From the NCBI RefSeq assembly GCF_014842255.1, contig NZ_JACYVH010000003.1, forward strand, positions 267,223 to 331,222: a stretch of 64,000 nt of DNA, read 5' to 3'. This document shows positions 9,647-20,261 of this stretch, piece after piece; within the stretch, counting starts at the first letter, position 1, and each line of letters starts with the position of its first letter. A model generated the notes under the pieces. The model worked only from the letters and a program-made list of their open reading frames with translations. It had not been told where the DNA came from and searched no databases. The DNA comes from Frigoribacterium sp. CFBP 13712. GTDB taxonomy: Bacteria > Actinomycetota > Actinomycetes > Actinomycetales > Microbacteriaceae. A program made the translations under genes and the position numbers.

Positions 9647-9940
9647 TCAGCGGAGGTAGGACGTCACGCTCATGAGGATGATGACGGCGAGCATGATCAG
9701 ACTCCAGCCGAAGTCCAGGGCGACCGAGCCGAGTCGCACCGGCGGCAGCACCTTCCGCACCGCCCTGATGGGCGGGTCGGTCACGGTGTAGGTCACCTCG
9801 GCGAGCACGAGGACCGGGCCGCGAGGTCGCCACCCGCGGCTGAACGACTGAGCCAGGTCGAGGACGAAGCGAGCCCACATCATCAGGAAGAACAGGAGCA
9901 GCAGGTAGTAGGCGATCGTGGCGATCAGAGAAACGATCAT
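9647..9940 (-). CDS. YggT family membrane protein
   Basis: This 97-residue protein has two hydrophobic segments, about residues 3-27 and 72-94, around a short loop containing TDPPIRAVRKVLPPVR, the conserved YggT signature. The family sits beside sepF and divIVA in many actinobacteria and Firmicutes and is thought to act in envelope or division processes, but no biochemical role is established. The ATG at 9940 has no strong ribosome site. The gene is 80 nt downstream of sepF. Confidence 0.9.
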   Translation of the reverse strand: MIVSLIATIAYYLLLLFFLMMWARFVLDLAQSFSRGWRPRGPVLVLAEVTYTVTDPPIRAVRKVLPPVRLGSVALDFGWSLIMLAVIILMSVTSYLR

Positions 9941-10020
9941 CGGGGTGTCATCAGCTCACACGAGTCGGCGCGGTCGTACCGCGTTCAGAGAGGACGGCGT
10001 GGCGGCGGCGCCTCGACCCG

Positions 10021-10554
10021 TCAGGACTGGGCGAAGAAGGACGCCTCGATGTCGGACTCTACCTCAGCCTGCTCGCCGCTGACGGCGATGTGCGCGGGCG
10101 AGAGCAGGAACACCTTGTTGGTGACGCGCTCGATCTTGCCGTACAGCCCCTGCGAGAGGCCGCTCGCGAAGTCGACGAGACGACGGGCGTCGGCCTCGGT
10201 CATCTGCGAGAGGTTGATGATGACGGGGATCCCGTCGCGGAAGCTCTCGGCGATGGCCTGGGCGTCCTTGTACTCGCGCGGGTGGACCGTGAGGATCTCG
10301 TTCATGTCGTGAGGCACCGTGTTCTTCGTCGTGGTGGTGGTCGAGGCGCGACGCAGGGGCGTCACGGGAGCGCGAGGTGCGGTGGGAGCCGGTGCGGCCA
10401 CCGGGGCGACCGGAGCCACGGGCGACGTCGCCGCGGCGGAGGGCTGGCGGGCGGGCTGCGTCGGAGCGGCAGCGGCGGGCGTCTGCTCGTCGTACTCGAG
10501 TTCTTCGTCGGCGAGGCCCAGGTAGACCATCGTCTTGCGCAGCGGGTTGGCCAT
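10021..10554 (-). CDS. sepF: Cell division protein SepF
   Basis: This 177-residue protein is the FtsZ membrane anchor used in actinobacteria that lack FtsA. The N terminus [18 protein letters not shown] is the amphipathic membrane-binding region. An Ala/Pro/Thr-rich linker spans about residues 25-80. The C-terminal SepF fold (about 85-165) includes [22 protein letters not shown] and [10 protein letters not shown] chose ATG 10554, since GGAGGAAACAC precedes it; the longer frame starting at 10590 only adds leader sequence. It lies in the order ftsZ, yggS, sepF, yggT, divIVA. Confidence 0.95.
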   Translation of the reverse strand: MANPLRKTMVYLGLADEELEYDEQTPAAAAPTQPARQPSAAATSPVAPVAPVAAPAPTAPRAPVTPLRRASTTTTTKNTVPHDMNEILTVHPREYKDAQAIAESFRDGIPVIINLSQMTEADARRLVDFASGLSQGLYGKIERVTNKVFLLSPAHIAVSGEQAEVESDIEASFFAQS

Positions 10555-10589
10555 GTGTTTCCTCCGGATCGTGGACGTCTCCCCCGACA

Positions 10590-11288
10590 TTAACGAGCAG
10601 GCGGCCGCATTCCCGTGATTGCCGTGCCGATTCGTAGGTGTGTCGCGCCTTCCGCGACGGCCTCGGCGAAGTCGCCGGACATCCCCGCCGAGATGTCGCC
10701 GGCCTCGGGCGCGATCGAACGCACCCGGTCGGAGATGTCCCGGAGGCGCGCGAAGGCCGGTCGCGCCGGCTCGTCGAGCGGGGCCACGGCCATGACGCCG
10801 CGCAGCCGCAGGCCGGGCGTCGACACGATGCGTTCGGCCAGAGCCTCGACGTCGGCGGGTGCGACACCGCCGCGACCCGGATCGTCGGTGAGGTTGACCT
10901 GGACGAACCCGTCGACGAGTGTGCCGTCGTCGGCGGCCAGCGCGTCGACGACGCTCGCCCGGTCGAGCGAGTGGACCGCCGCGGCGTACCGACGGGCCTG
11001 ACGCGCCTTCTTGGACTGCAGCTGCCCGACGAAGTGCCAGCGGAGACCCTCGAGACCGGAGAGGTCCGCCGCCTTGACCTGCGCCTCCTGGTGGCGGTTC
11101 TCACCGACGTCTCGGACCCCGAGGTCGTAGAGCCTCGAGACGAGCTCCGCCGGGTGGAACTTCGTGACGACGATCGTCGTGACCTCGTCGGGCCGACGAC
11201 CGGCGGCCCGGACGGCATCGCCGACGTCGGCGGCGACCCGGGCGAGGCGAGCCTCGAGGTCACCGCCGACGGCGGGTTCGACCGACAC
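10590..11288 (-). CDS. YggS/PROSC family pyridoxal phosphate homeostasis protein
   Basis: This 232-residue single-domain alanine-racemase-fold protein binds pyridoxal phosphate and buffers its cellular pool. The PLP lysine is in VVTKFHP (about residue 43). [24 protein letters not shown] and [22 protein letters not shown] are family signatures. The GTG start at 11288 lies two bases after the ftsZ stop, so the two are probably coupled. A PgeF/YfiH-type gene commonly found between ftsZ and yggS in actinobacteria is absent here. Confidence 0.94.
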   Translation of the reverse strand: MSVEPAVGGDLEARLARVAADVGDAVRAAGRRPDEVTTIVVTKFHPAELVSRLYDLGVRDVGENRHQEAQVKAADLSGLEGLRWHFVGQLQSKKARQARRYAAAVHSLDRASVVDALAADDGTLVDGFVQVNLTDDPGRGGVAPADVEALAERIVSTPGLRLRGVMAVAPLDEPARPAFARLRDISDRVRSIAPEAGDISAGMSGDFAEAVAEGATHLRIGTAITGMRPPAR

Positions 11289-11290
11289 CC

Positions 11291-12454
11291 CTACTTGAGG
11301 AAGTCGGGCACGTCCAGGTCGTCGTCTCCGTCGTCGAAGACGGGGTCGGCGGCCTGGGTGGACGCGGTGTCGTCGGGGCGCTTCCAGGACGGCGTGTCGT
11401 GCGTCGCACCGCTGTCGGCGATGGCGGAGACGCCGGCGACGGACGCCGACGCGGGAGCCTCGGACTCGACGAAGCTCGAGCGGCGCTCCTTCGTCTTGGT
11501 GGAGGGCTCTCCGCCGTCGAAGCCCGCGGCGATGACCGTGACCCGGACCTCGTCGCCCAGGGTGTCGTCGATGACGGCGCCGAAGATGATGTTGGCCTCG
11601 GCGTGCACGGCCTCCTGGACCAGGCGGGCCGCGTCGTTGATCTCGAAGATTCCGAGGTTCGAACCGCCCTGGATGGAGAGCAGCACGCCGTGGGCGCCGT
11701 CGATGCTCGCCTCGAGCAGAGGCGACGCGACGGCCAGCTCGGCCGCCTTGATCGCCCGGTCGGCACCGCGCGACGAGCCGATGCCCATCAGCGCCGAGCC
11801 GGCTCCCTGCATGACCGACTTGACGTCGGCGAAGTCGAGGTTGATCAGACCGGGGGTCGTGATGAGGTCGGTGATGCCCTGGACGCCGGCGAGCAGCACC
11901 TGGTCGGCCGTGCCGAACGCCTCGACCATGCTGATGCCGCGTTCGCTGATCTCGAGCAGACGGTCGTTGGGGACGACGATGAGGGTGTCGACCTCGTCCT
12001 TCAGCGCGGCGACCCCGGCCTCGGCCTGCGCCTGGCGGCGCTTGCCCTCGAAGCCGAAGGGCTTCGTGACGACGCCGATGGTGAGTGCGCCGATCGACTT
12101 CGCGATGCGCGCGACGACCGGGGCGCCGCCCGTGCCGGTGCCGCCACCCTCACCCGCCGTGACGAAGACCATGTCGGCGCCTGCGAGGGCCTCTTCGATC
12201 TCTTCCGCGTGGTCCTCCGCCGCGCGGCGACCCACCTCTGGGTCGGCGCCCGCACCGAGACCGCGGGTCAGCTCGCGTCCGACGTCGAGCTTCACGTCGG
12301 CGTCGCTGAGCAGGAGCGCCTGGGCGTCGGTGTTGATCGCGATGAACTCGACTCCGCGGAGCCCGAGTTCGATCATGCGGTTGACGGCGTTGACGCCACC
12401 GCCGCCGACACCGACGACCTTGATCACGGCTAGGTAGTTATGGTTCGTTGTCAC
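11291..12454 (-). CDS. ftsZ: Cell division GTPase FtsZ
   Basis: This 387-residue tubulin homolog polymerises into the division ring. The N-terminal GTPase domain holds [12 protein letters not shown], the NTDAQAL region and the tubulin signature [12 protein letters not shown] (about residues 101-112). The T7 loop region [14 protein letters not shown] follows near 205-218. A variable acidic linker leads to the C-terminal peptide DLDVPDFLK, the actinobacterial docking tail for SepF and FtsW. The start is GTG at 12454 with GGAGG 7 nt upstream. An AT-rich upstream region carries an inverted repeat at 12472-12502. Confidence 0.98.
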   Translation of the reverse strand: MTTNHNYLAVIKVVGVGGGGVNAVNRMIELGLRGVEFIAINTDAQALLLSDADVKLDVGRELTRGLGAGADPEVGRRAAEDHAEEIEEALAGADMVFVTAGEGGGTGTGGAPVVARIAKSIGALTIGVVTKPFGFEGKRRQAQAEAGVAALKDEVDTLIVVPNDRLLEISERGISMVEAFGTADQVLLAGVQGITDLITTPGLINLDFADVKSVMQGAGSALMGIGSSRGADRAIKAAELAVASPLLEASIDGAHGVLLSIQGGSNLGIFEINDAARLVQEAVHAEANIIFGAVIDDTLGDEVRVTVIAAGFDGGEPSTKTKERRSSFVESEAPASASVAGVSAIADSGATHDTPSWKRPDDTASTQAADPVFDDGDDDLDVPDFLK

Positions 12455-12471
12455 GTCCGGGCCTCCGCTGA

Positions 12472-12502
12472 AACCTTAACTCGTAAGTTGAAGGTTAAGG
12501 TT
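12472..12502. promoter_or_regulatory. Inverted repeat upstream of ftsZ
   Basis: AACCTTAAC (12472-12480) and GTTAAGGTT (12494-12502) form a perfect 9-bp inverted repeat with a 13-bp spacer, 17 to 48 nt upstream of the ftsZ GTG in an unusually AT-rich stretch. It could be an operator or an mRNA stem in the ftsZ leader. Confidence 0.6.
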
Positions 12503-12591
12503 GTACATGGTATGCAAGTTATGCAGTCACAAGGTATGTGCCGCGACCGGGACCCGACAACATCGTGGCAGGCGTGTCGCGAACGGCATGA

Positions 12592-13737
12592 TCAGATGGG
12601 TCGGATGATGCCGTTGTCGGGCGCCGAGACGTCGTACTCGACCGAGGCGGAGGCGTCTCTCGAAGCCTGATCGGCCATCAGACCGGCGAGGACCTCCGCC
12701 TTGCGGTCGGAGTGCTCGTCGCTCCCCCAGACGACCCGCTGACCGGTGGTGAGGGTCAACGTCACATCGTCGGCCGTCGACGCCGTCACCCGGTCCACCG
12801 TCGATCGGAGGGCGGCGGGCAGGGCCAGCAGCACCTCCGTCGACGCACGGAAGGCCGTGCCGTCGAGCGGGGCCCCGGCGACGTCGACGAGGGGCACGCC
12901 CTCCTGACGCGCGTCGAGGCGCTGCACGACGATGCCCGCCGGGTCGACGAGCTCGAACGCGTCGCCGTCCGCCACCGTCGCGATGGGTTGACGCTCGGTG
13001 ATGCGGATCACCAGGGTGTGGGGAGGCGCGGTCTCGGTCACGTAGCTGGCGATCAGCGGGAACGCCTCCAGCTCGCGCGTGATTCGGTCGAAGTCGATGC
13101 GGGCCAGAGGCGTACCCAGCTGGTCGTCGACGGCCGCCTGCACCGCGGCCGCGTCGACCCGGTCGGTGCCGTCGACCGTGATCGTCTGCAACGAGAGGAG
13201 GGGCGAGAAGACGGCGACGCCGACGGATGCTCCGAGCAGTGCGGCCACGACCGCGACCGAGGTCCAGGTCGCCCGACGGTGCCTCGACCGACGGGTGAAG
13301 CGGCGGACCTCGAGACGCTCCACGCGCCTCCTCCGCCGGGACGCACGCCGACTCGCCCGCCGGGCGTCGGACGCTCGACGACGCGCCTCGTCGCGCGACG
13401 TGTCGCGCGTCGGCAGGCTCACGGGCTCCGACGGCTCGCTCTTCGTCGGCCGCGGTCCATCCGCTGCGCTGTCACCGTCGCCGCCCGACGGTCGACGGTC
13501 GGACATCGAGGCCGATGCCGACCCGTCGGCGCCGGATTCCTCCCCGGGGTCGACCGGTCGCGACGAGTCGTCCCGTGAACCGGGGAGGCGCAGCGCACCC
13601 AGCCGGGATCGCAGACGACCCGGGGTGGATCCCTCGCCTGGCCCGTCGGATGCAGCCCCCGGGGTCTCGCCTCCGTTCGGCGCGTCGGATCTCGGCGCGG
13701 GGCGGGCCGAGGGGTCGAATCCCTCGGGCCGCTTCAC
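12592..13737 (-). CDS. ftsQ: Cell division protein FtsQ
   Basis: This bitopic divisome protein of about 381 residues links FtsL and FtsB-like partners to the septal synthase. An unusually long cytoplasmic N terminus of about 155 residues is rich in Asp, Ser and Pro and ends in an Arg-rich stretch (about 118-155). One membrane helix follows (about 157-180). The POTRA domain begins with LQTITVDGTDRVD and is followed by the FtsQ beta domain. I chose the GTG at 13737 just after the murC stop; the start is not certain, and ATG codons near residue 79 could be used instead. It lies between murC and ftsZ, as in most actinobacteria. Confidence 0.92.
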   Translation of the reverse strand: MKRPEGFDPSARPAPRSDAPNGGETPGAASDGPGEGSTPGRLRSRLGALRLPGSRDDSSRPVDPGEESGADGSASASMSDRRPSGGDGDSAADGPRPTKSEPSEPVSLPTRDTSRDEARRRASDARRASRRASRRRRRVERLEVRRFTRRSRHRRATWTSVAVVAALLGASVGVAVFSPLLSLQTITVDGTDRVDAAAVQAAVDDQLGTPLARIDFDRITRELEAFPLIASYVTETAPPHTLVIRITERQPIATVADGDAFELVDPAGIVVQRLDARQEGVPLVDVAGAPLDGTAFRASTEVLLALPAALRSTVDRVTASTADDVTLTLTTGQRVVWGSDEHSDRKAEVLAGLMADQASRDASASVEYDVSAPDNGIIRPI

Positions 13738-13771
13738 GACCGGTCCCTGACGCCGGGGCTGGTCGGTCGAG

Positions 13772-15202
13772 TCACGCTCCGGTCTTTTCCGACACGGGAT
13801 CGACGGGCGCGGCGCCCGCGTCGAGCGCGGCGAGCAGCTGCGGCACGATGCGGTACACATCGCCGCAGCCGAGCGTGATGACGAAGTCGCCGTCGCGGGC
13901 GACCTCGGCCGTGCGCACGGCGGCGGCCTGCCAGTCGGAGACGAAGTCGACCCGCGAGGGGTCGGCGAAGCGCTCGGAGACCAGCGCGCCCGTGACTCCC
14001 GGCTCGGGGTCCTCCCGCGCGCCGTAGACGTCGAGGACGATCGTGTGGTCGGCGAGCGACTCGTAGGTCTCGGCGAACTCTCCGGCCATCATGCGGGTGC
14101 GGCTGTAGAGGTGCGGCTGGTGCACGGCGATGAGCCGCCCGTCGCCCACGACGGACCGCGCCGCCTGCAGCGCCGCCGCCACCTCTGTCGGGTGGTGGGC
14201 GTAGTCGTCGTAGACGCTGACCCCGGCGACGGTGCCGTGCAGCTCGAAGCGGCGCTCCGTGCCACCGAAGGTCTCGAGTCCGGCGACCGCCGCCTCGGGG
14301 TCGACGCCGAGGCCGATCAGCACGGCGAAGGCACCCGCCGCGTTGACGGCGTTGTGCACCCCGGGCACCCTCAGCTGGACGGGGCGCTCGGTGCCGGCGT
14401 GATGCAGGGTGAACGACACCGGCCCGACCGTCGCGACGTCGCTCAGACGCACGTCGGCCCCGGCGTCGAGTCCGAAGGTGACGACGTTCGAGTGCTCGAG
14501 CGCGGCTCGGACCCGGCGGGCGCCGGGGTCGTCGCTGGAGATGACGACGAGTTCGGAAGCCGCACCGGCGAACTGCACGAAGGCCTCGTCGAACGCCTCA
14601 TGCGAGCCGTAGTGGTCGAGGTGGTCGGCGTCGACGTTGGTGACGAGCGCGACGGAGGTGTCGTAGAGCAGGAACGAGCCGTCGGACTCGTCGGCCTCGA
14701 CGACCACGAGCTCCTCCGTGCCGCCCCGAGCACTCACGCCGAGGGACTGGATGACTCCCCCGTTGACGAAGCTGGGGTCGCGGCCGGCCGCCAGGAGCGC
14801 GGTCACGATCATCCCGGTGGACGTCGTCTTGCCGTGCGCGCCGGCGACGGAGACCAGGCGCTGACCACCGATCAGCCAGGCGAGCGCCTGCGAGCGGTGC
14901 AGCACGGGGAGCCCCTTGGCGAGGGCGGCCCGATACTCGGGATTGTCCTGCCAGAGCGCCCCGGTCACCACGAGGGTGTCGGCGTCGCCGAGATTGGCGG
15001 CGTCGTGGCCGATCGACACGGTGGCGCCGAGATCGCGCAGGGCCTGGACCCCGGGAGTGTCGCGGATGTCCGAGCCGGTCACCTCGTGCCCGGCCGCGAG
15101 GAACACCCGGGCGATGCCGCTCATGCCCGATCCGCCGATGCCGACGAAGTGGACGTGACCGAGTTCGGTCGGGATCTGCTGGCTGAGGTCGGGCTTGATC
15201 AT
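13772..15202 (-). CDS. murC: UDP-N-acetylmuramate--L-alanine ligase
   Basis: This 476-residue cytoplasmic Mur ligase joins L-Ala to UDP-MurNAc using [17 protein letters not shown] near residue 18 binds the UDP substrate. The ATP loop is [14 protein letters not shown] (about 116-129), [10 protein letters not shown] is the metal-site region, and [10 protein letters not shown] marks the C-terminal domain. ATG 15202 overlaps the murG stop as ATGA, so I reject the longer upstream frame, which is a shadow of murG. It begins the order murC, ftsQ, ftsZ. Confidence 0.97.
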   Translation of the reverse strand: MIKPDLSQQIPTELGHVHFVGIGGSGMSGIARVFLAAGHEVTGSDIRDTPGVQALRDLGATVSIGHDAANLGDADTLVVTGALWQDNPEYRAALAKGLPVLHRSQALAWLIGGQRLVSVAGAHGKTTSTGMIVTALLAAGRDPSFVNGGVIQSLGVSARGGTEELVVVEADESDGSFLLYDTSVALVTNVDADHLDHYGSHEAFDEAFVQFAGAASELVVISSDDPGARRVRAALEHSNVVTFGLDAGADVRLSDVATVGPVSFTLHHAGTERPVQLRVPGVHNAVNAAGAFAVLIGLGVDPEAAVAGLETFGGTERRFELHGTVAGVSVYDDYAHHPTEVAAALQAARSVVGDGRLIAVHQPHLYSRTRMMAGEFAETYESLADHTIVLDVYGAREDPEPGVTGALVSERFADPSRVDFVSDWQAAAVRTAEVARDGDFVITLGCGDVYRIVPQLLAALDAGAAPVDPVSEKTGA

Positions 15203-16332
15203 GAGTTCTCGTCGTTCGTCGCGGGGGTTCTCGCCGGTGCGTCGGCGGTGGATCGGTCTCGAGGTCGCGCCGCGTCGATCACGAGGTCGACGGTGCGGTC
15301 GGTGCCGTCGAGGACTCCGACCGTCGACGCCTGCACCGCCATGTCGGCGATCCGCGAACGGTCGAGGAGCAGAGGCACGAGGGTCGAGGCGACCCACTCG
15401 GGTGTGAAGTCGGCGTCGACGACCAGCACCGCGCCTCCGGCCTGGACGACGTCGGTCGCGTTGTGGCGCTGCTCGCCGTTGCCGACCGGGTAGGGCACGA
15501 GCACGGAGGGCAGACCGAGGGCGGTGAGCTCGCTCACCGTCGCCGAGCCCGAACGGGACACGACGAAGTCGGCGGCGGACAGTGCGAGGTCCATGCGGTC
15601 GCAGTAGCGCAGGAGGTGGTGGTCGGGCAGGTCGCTCGGCCCCAGATCCGACTTCGCCCCGGTGATGTGGAGGATCTGCCAGCCGGCGCCGAGCACGGAG
15701 GCTGCGGCCGTCGACATGGTCTCGTTGATGCGCTTCGCACCGCTCGACCCCCCGGTGACCAGAAGCGTGGGCTTCGACTCGTCGAGCCCGAACTCCGCCA
15801 CGGCCTCGGAGCGGCTGGCCCGACGGTCGAGGGTCTCGATCTCGTGGCGCAGCGGCATGCCCACCTGGCGGCCGTGACGGAGCGACGTCGAGCGGAAGAC
15901 CGTTCCGACGTGCGAGGTCAGGTACGAGCCGAGGACGTTCGCGATGCCCGGCTTCGCATTGGCCTCGTGCACGACGAAGGGGACCTTCGATCGCCACGCC
16001 GCCATGTAGGCCGGGGCGGACGCGTACCCGCCGAATCCGACGACGACGTCGACGCGGTGTCGTCTGAGGAGCTCTCGAACACCCTGGACCGCCTGGACCA
16101 GCCGAGAAGGGAATCGCAGAGCGGCCGCCGAGGGTCGACGCGGGAACGGCAGACGGGGGACGGTCAGCAGCTCGTAGCCCCGGAGCGGGACGAGCCGCGC
16201 CTCGAGGCCCTCGGCCGTTCCGAGCACGAGCACGACGGCATCGGGCTCGCGGAGGCGGATGCGGTCGGCCACGGCCAGGAGCGGGTTCACATGCCCGGCG
16301 GTTCCTCCGCCGGCGAGAAGGTACGTCGTCAC
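15199..16332 (-). CDS. murG: Lipid II synthase, undecaprenyl-PP-MurNAc-pentapeptide GlcNAc transferase
   Basis: This 377-residue GT28 glycosyltransferase adds GlcNAc to lipid I on the inner membrane face. [19 protein letters not shown] at the start is the acceptor-binding glycine-rich loop. [11 protein letters not shown] and [11 protein letters not shown] are lipid-side motifs. [12 protein letters not shown] and [24 protein letters not shown] form the UDP-GlcNAc site. The GTG at 16332 overlaps the ftsW stop as GTGA. The C-terminal 20 residues are a polar tail. Confidence 0.97.
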   Translation of the reverse strand: MTTYLLAGGGTAGHVNPLLAVADRIRLREPDAVVLVLGTAEGLEARLVPLRGYELLTVPRLPFPRRPSAAALRFPSRLVQAVQGVRELLRRHRVDVVVGFGGYASAPAYMAAWRSKVPFVVHEANAKPGIANVLGSYLTSHVGTVFRSTSLRHGRQVGMPLRHEIETLDRRASRSEAVAEFGLDESKPTLLVTGGSSGAKRINETMSTAAASVLGAGWQILHITGAKSDLGPSDLPDHHLLRYCDRMDLALSAADFVVSRSGSATVSELTALGLPSVLVPYPVGNGEQRHNATDVVQAGGAVLVVDADFTPEWVASTLVPLLLDRSRIADMAVQASTVGVLDGTDRTVDLVIDAARPRDRSTADAPARTPATNDENS

Positions 16333-17636
16333 CGGAGAGACCCTACTCGTTGACGACCGACGGTCGGGCTCGGCTCCGACTCCTCCGGATACCGGGCGAA
16401 CGAGAGGACGACGCCGATCGCCACCAGGGTGACGATCAGAGCGGACCCGCCCGCCGAGATCAACGGCAGGGGCACCCCGAGCACCGGCAGCAGGCCGAGC
16501 ACGACGGCGATGTTGATGAGGGCCTGTCCGACGATCCAGGCCGCGATGGCCCCCGTGACGACGCGCACGAACGGGTCGCGCGTCTTGCGGATGATCTTGA
16601 TGAACGCGATGGCCAGCACGACGAAGAGGGCCAGGACGACGACCGCGCCGATCAGGCCGAGCTCTTCGCCGAGCACGGCGAAGATGAAGTCGTTGTCCGC
16701 CTCGGGCAGCCACGACCACTTCGCCTTCGAGTTGCCGAGCCCGACCCCGAAGAGCCCGCCCGAGGCGAGCGCCCAGGTGCCGTGCAGGGACTGCCAGCAG
16801 ATGCCCTGATAGGCGCTGTCGTCGCTGCAGCCGGCCATCCAGGCCGCGATCCGGTCGTTGCGCGACACCGATCCGAACGCGATCATCGGGACGACCACGG
16901 CCAGCAGGGCGATGGGGATGAGCAGGTAGCGGAGCTTGATGCCGGCGAACCAGACGGCCCCGAACACGAGCAGCAGCATGACCATGGTCGTACCGAGGTC
17001 TCCGCCGGCGACGACCAGGCCGACCGCGACGAGCACGACGGGCACCAGCGGGATGGCCAGGTGGCGCCAGTCGTCGAGGAGGTCGCGCTTGACGGCGAGG
17101 ATCATGCCGAGCCAGATGGCGAGGGCGAGTTTGACGGCCTCGGACGGCTGAGCGGTGAACGAGCCGAGGTCGATCCAGTTGCGGTTGCCGCCGACCTCGA
17201 TGCCGAGACCGGTGAAGACGAGCAGCTGGAGCACGAGGGTCGCGCCGAGGATCTGCCATGCCCAGCGCTTCCAGAACCAGATGGGGACGCGCGAGACGAT
17301 CAGCATCAGCGGGATGCCGACCGCGGCGTAGATCCCCTGGCGCACGAACGATCCGAAGAACGAGGTCTGACCGGAGGCGATGTACGACTCCACCGACGAC
17401 GACGAGAGGACCATGACGAGACCCAGGACGACGAGGAACAGGGTCGTGCCGAGGATCACGAAGAAGGAGCCGGTCTCGGCCGCGAACAGACGCTTCACCG
17501 CGACGACCGCCGCGGCGGGGCGCCCCGACGGGTCGGTCGAGTCGGTGTCGGCACCCGGATCGGTCGTCGGGCGGGAGCGGCGCCCGGTGAGGTCAGCCAA
17601 GCGGCGACGCGGGAGGCTGGACGGTGGATGGGCCAT
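16329..17636 (-). CDS. ftsW: Septal peptidoglycan polymerase FtsW (SEDS family)
   Basis: This 435-residue SEDS glycosyltransferase polymerises lipid II at the septum together with FtsI. A cytoplasmic N terminus of about 55 residues precedes about ten membrane helices. The SEDS region [26 protein letters not shown] (about 130-155), the extracellular loop with two Cys ([13 protein letters not shown]) and [13 protein letters not shown] near the end are typical. ATG 17636 has GGGAGG 8 nt upstream. This start lies inside murD and gives a 44-nt overlap; a TTG at 17600 is a weaker alternative. Confidence 0.95.
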   Translation of the reverse strand: MAHPPSSLPRRRLADLTGRRSRPTTDPGADTDSTDPSGRPAAAVVAVKRLFAAETGSFFVILGTTLFLVVLGLVMVLSSSSVESYIASGQTSFFGSFVRQGIYAAVGIPLMLIVSRVPIWFWKRWAWQILGATLVLQLLVFTGLGIEVGGNRNWIDLGSFTAQPSEAVKLALAIWLGMILAVKRDLLDDWRHLAIPLVPVVLVAVGLVVAGGDLGTTMVMLLLVFGAVWFAGIKLRYLLIPIALLAVVVPMIAFGSVSRNDRIAAWMAGCSDDSAYQGICWQSLHGTWALASGGLFGVGLGNSKAKWSWLPEADNDFIFAVLGEELGLIGAVVVLALFVVLAIAFIKIIRKTRDPFVRVVTGAIAAWIVGQALINIAVVLGLLPVLGVPLPLISAGGSALIVTLVAIGVVLSFARYPEESEPSPTVGRQRVGSLR

Positions 17637-19161
17637 CGGCCGTGCCTCCCGAGTGGTCGTGGACGGCGGAGGAGAATGCCCTGCCGCGCGCGGTGTAGTC
17701 GCTGAACTGATCGAACGATGCCGCCGCCGGGGCCAGCAGGACGACATCGCCGGCCTGCGCGGCCTCGGCCGCCAGCCTCACGGCCGTCGGCATCACCTGC
17801 TCAGTGTCGGTCGCCTCGACCTCGAAGACGGGCATGTCGGGCGCGTGTCGCCCGAAGGCCTGGACGATGCCCAGCCGGTCGGTGCCGATCACGACCGCGG
17901 CACGGACCCGGTCGACGGACTCCTCGACGAGCGGTTCGACGTCGACGCCCTTGAACACGCCGCCGACGATCCACACGACCGACGGGAAGGCAGCCAGGGA
18001 GGCGCGCGCCGCATGCGGATTCGTCGCCTTCGAGTCGTCCACCCACGTGACGCCGTCGGCCTCGCCCACGACCTCCATCCGGTGGTGGTCGACCCGGAAC
18101 CCCGCCAGCGCGGTCTTGATCGACACCGGGTCGACACCCGCGGCCCGGACGAGTGCGGCGGCCGCGAGCACGTCGGCGACGAGGTGATCGGCGCCGAGGC
18201 CGACCTCGTCGAGGGCCGTCGTCGTGGTCAGCTCGAGCGCGCTCGTCCGGCGGGCCGCCAGGAACGCACGGTCGACGAGGACTCCCCCGTCGTCGCCGGA
18301 CACCACGCCGAAGTCGCTCGGACCGGGCGCCGACAGGCCGAAGCCGATCGCACGGCAGCCCTCGGCGACGTCGGCGTCTTCGACCATGCGCCGTGTGGCG
18401 TCGTCGGCCTTGTTGTAGACGCAGGCGCGGACGGCGTTCGAGTAGACCTTCGCCTTCGCGTCCCGGTAGGCGTCGGCTCCCCCGTGCCACTCGAGGTGGT
18501 CGTCCTCGAGATTCAGGCAGACGGCCGCGAGCGGCCGCAGCGCGCCGGGGCCGTCGAGCGGCAGGCTGTGCAGCTGGTGGCTCGAGAGCTCGACGACGAA
18601 CAGATCGTGGCCCTCGGGGTCGCGCACCGCGTCGAGCACCGGCACGCCGATGTTCCCGACCGCAGCGGCCCGCCTGCCGTCGGCGACGGCCATCGCCGTC
18701 GCGAGCTGCGTGGTGGTCGTCTTGCCGTTGGTGCCGGTGACCAGAAGCCACTCGGCGACCCGCGAGGTCTTGTCGCGGACGCGCCACGCCAGCTCGACGT
18801 CGCCCCAGACGGCTGCCCCGCTCTCGTCCGCCCACCGGACGAGCGGGTGGTGCGGCGCGAATCCCGGCGAGACGACGACGACCTCGGGGGCGAAGGCGAC
18901 CAGCGCCTCCGGAGCGGTCGACATCTCGGGTTCGATCAGCAGCTCCGCCCCGATCAGGTCGAGCAGCTCGGCGCGATCGTCGTCGACGGCCGGCGCGAGC
19001 ACCACGACGCGTGCGCCGAGCTCGGTCAAGGTGTCGGCCACCGAGAAACCGGTGACCCCCAGCCCGAGGACGGCCACGCGGAGACCCGACCAGTCGGCGT
19101 GCCAGCTGTCGAGACCGAGGAGGCGCTGGGCGGGTCCGCCGTCGAGAGGTGCGTCGGTCAT
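17593..19161 (-). CDS. murD: UDP-N-acetylmuramoyl-L-alanine--D-glutamate ligase
   Basis: This 522-residue Mur ligase adds D-Glu to UDP-MurNAc-L-Ala. [17 protein letters not shown] near residue 30 is the UDP-binding Rossmann part. The ATP loop is [16 protein letters not shown] (about 140-155). [21 protein letters not shown] and [12 protein letters not shown] are MurD signatures. It is longer than the roughly 440-480 residues common in the family because of insertions and a polar C-terminal tail that overlaps the ftsW start. ATG 19161 overlaps the mraY stop as ATGA. Confidence 0.97.
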   Translation of the reverse strand: MTDAPLDGGPAQRLLGLDSWHADWSGLRVAVLGLGVTGFSVADTLTELGARVVVLAPAVDDDRAELLDLIGAELLIEPEMSTAPEALVAFAPEVVVVSPGFAPHHPLVRWADESGAAVWGDVELAWRVRDKTSRVAEWLLVTGTNGKTTTTQLATAMAVADGRRAAAVGNIGVPVLDAVRDPEGHDLFVVELSSHQLHSLPLDGPGALRPLAAVCLNLEDDHLEWHGGADAYRDAKAKVYSNAVRACVYNKADDATRRMVEDADVAEGCRAIGFGLSAPGPSDFGVVSGDDGGVLVDRAFLAARRTSALELTTTTALDEVGLGADHLVADVLAAAALVRAAGVDPVSIKTALAGFRVDHHRMEVVGEADGVTWVDDSKATNPHAARASLAAFPSVVWIVGGVFKGVDVEPLVEESVDRVRAAVVIGTDRLGIVQAFGRHAPDMPVFEVEATDTEQVMPTAVRLAAEAAQAGDVVLLAPAAASFDQFSDYTARGRAFSSAVHDHSGGTADGPSTVQPPASPLG

Positions 19162-20261
19162 GAGGTGCGGGAGATCCATTCGAGGTAGAACACGCCGACG
19201 CCGGCGGCGACGAAGAGCCCGGCGATGATCCAGAACCGGACGACCACCGTGACCTCGGCCCAGCCCTTCAGCTCGAAGTGGTGATGCAGCGGACTCATCA
19301 GGAAGATCCGCTTGCCCTTGGTGAGCTTGAAGTACGCCCGCTGGAGGATGACCGAACCGGTGACGACGATGAACAGGCCGCCGATGAGCACGAGGAGCAG
19401 CTCGGTGCGGCTGAGGATCGCCAGGGCGGCGAGGGCGCCGCCGAGACCGAGCGACCCGGTGTCGCCGAGGAAGATCTGCGCCGGGGAGGTGTTCCACCAC
19501 AGGAAGCCGATCAGACCGCCGCAGATGGCCGCGGCGACCACGGCGAGGTCGAGCGGGTTGGCGACCGTGTAGCAGGCGGATCGCGTCGTCTCGTCGAGGC
19601 GCGTGCTGAAGCACGACTGGTTGAACTGCCAGAAGCCGATGAAGATGTACGACGCGATGGCGAGGATGGAGGATCCGGTCGCCAGACCGTCGAGCCCGTC
19701 GGCGACGTTCACGCCGTTCGACGTGCTGACGGTGATCAGCACGACCCAGATCAGGAAGAGCCCACCGCCGATGATGCTGCCGAAGAACATGAAGTCGAGC
19801 CACGGGATGTCGCGGATCCCCGAGATCTTCGTCGACGCGGGCGTCAGACCGTTCTCGTTCGGGAACGAGAGGGCGAGGATCGCGAACACCGCGCCCACGA
19901 CGACCTGACCGATGATCTTCGCCCAGCCGCCGAGACCGAGACTGCGCTGGTTGCGCACCTTCAGGAAGTCGTCGAGGAAGCCCACGGCCCCGAGACCCAC
20001 CATGAGGAACAGCACGAGCAGACCGCTCGAGGTCAGCTCGTCCTGTGCGACGAGATGGCCGACGAAGTAGCCGATCACCGTGCCGAGGATGAGGACGATG
20101 CCGCCCATCGTGGCGGTGCCGCGCTTCGTGTGGTGCGACTGCGGACCGTCGTCGCGGATGAACTGGCCCCAGCCGAGACGGTGGAACAGCTTGATGAACA
20201 GAGGCGTCATCAGCAGCGTGAAGACGAGGGAGACGGCTCCCGCGATCAGGAGGGCGATCAT
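19158..20261 (-). CDS. mraY: Phospho-N-acetylmuramoyl-pentapeptide transferase
   Basis: This 367-residue membrane enzyme transfers phospho-MurNAc-pentapeptide to undecaprenyl phosphate, making lipid I. Ten membrane helices are predicted. The Mg-binding and catalytic motifs are visible: [37 protein letters not shown] and [13 protein letters not shown]. The length is standard. It overlaps both neighbours by ATGA, between murF and murD. Confidence 0.98.
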   Translation of the reverse strand: MIALLIAGAVSLVFTLLMTPLFIKLFHRLGWGQFIRDDGPQSHHTKRGTATMGGIVLILGTVIGYFVGHLVAQDELTSSGLLVLFLMVGLGAVGFLDDFLKVRNQRSLGLGGWAKIIGQVVVGAVFAILALSFPNENGLTPASTKISGIRDIPWLDFMFFGSIIGGGLFLIWVVLITVSTSNGVNVADGLDGLATGSSILAIASYIFIGFWQFNQSCFSTRLDETTRSACYTVANPLDLAVVAAAICGGLIGFLWWNTSPAQIFLGDTGSLGLGGALAALAILSRTELLLVLIGGLFIVVTGSVILQRAYFKLTKGKRIFLMSPLHHHFELKGWAEVTVVVRFWIIAGLFVAAGVGVFYLEWISRTS

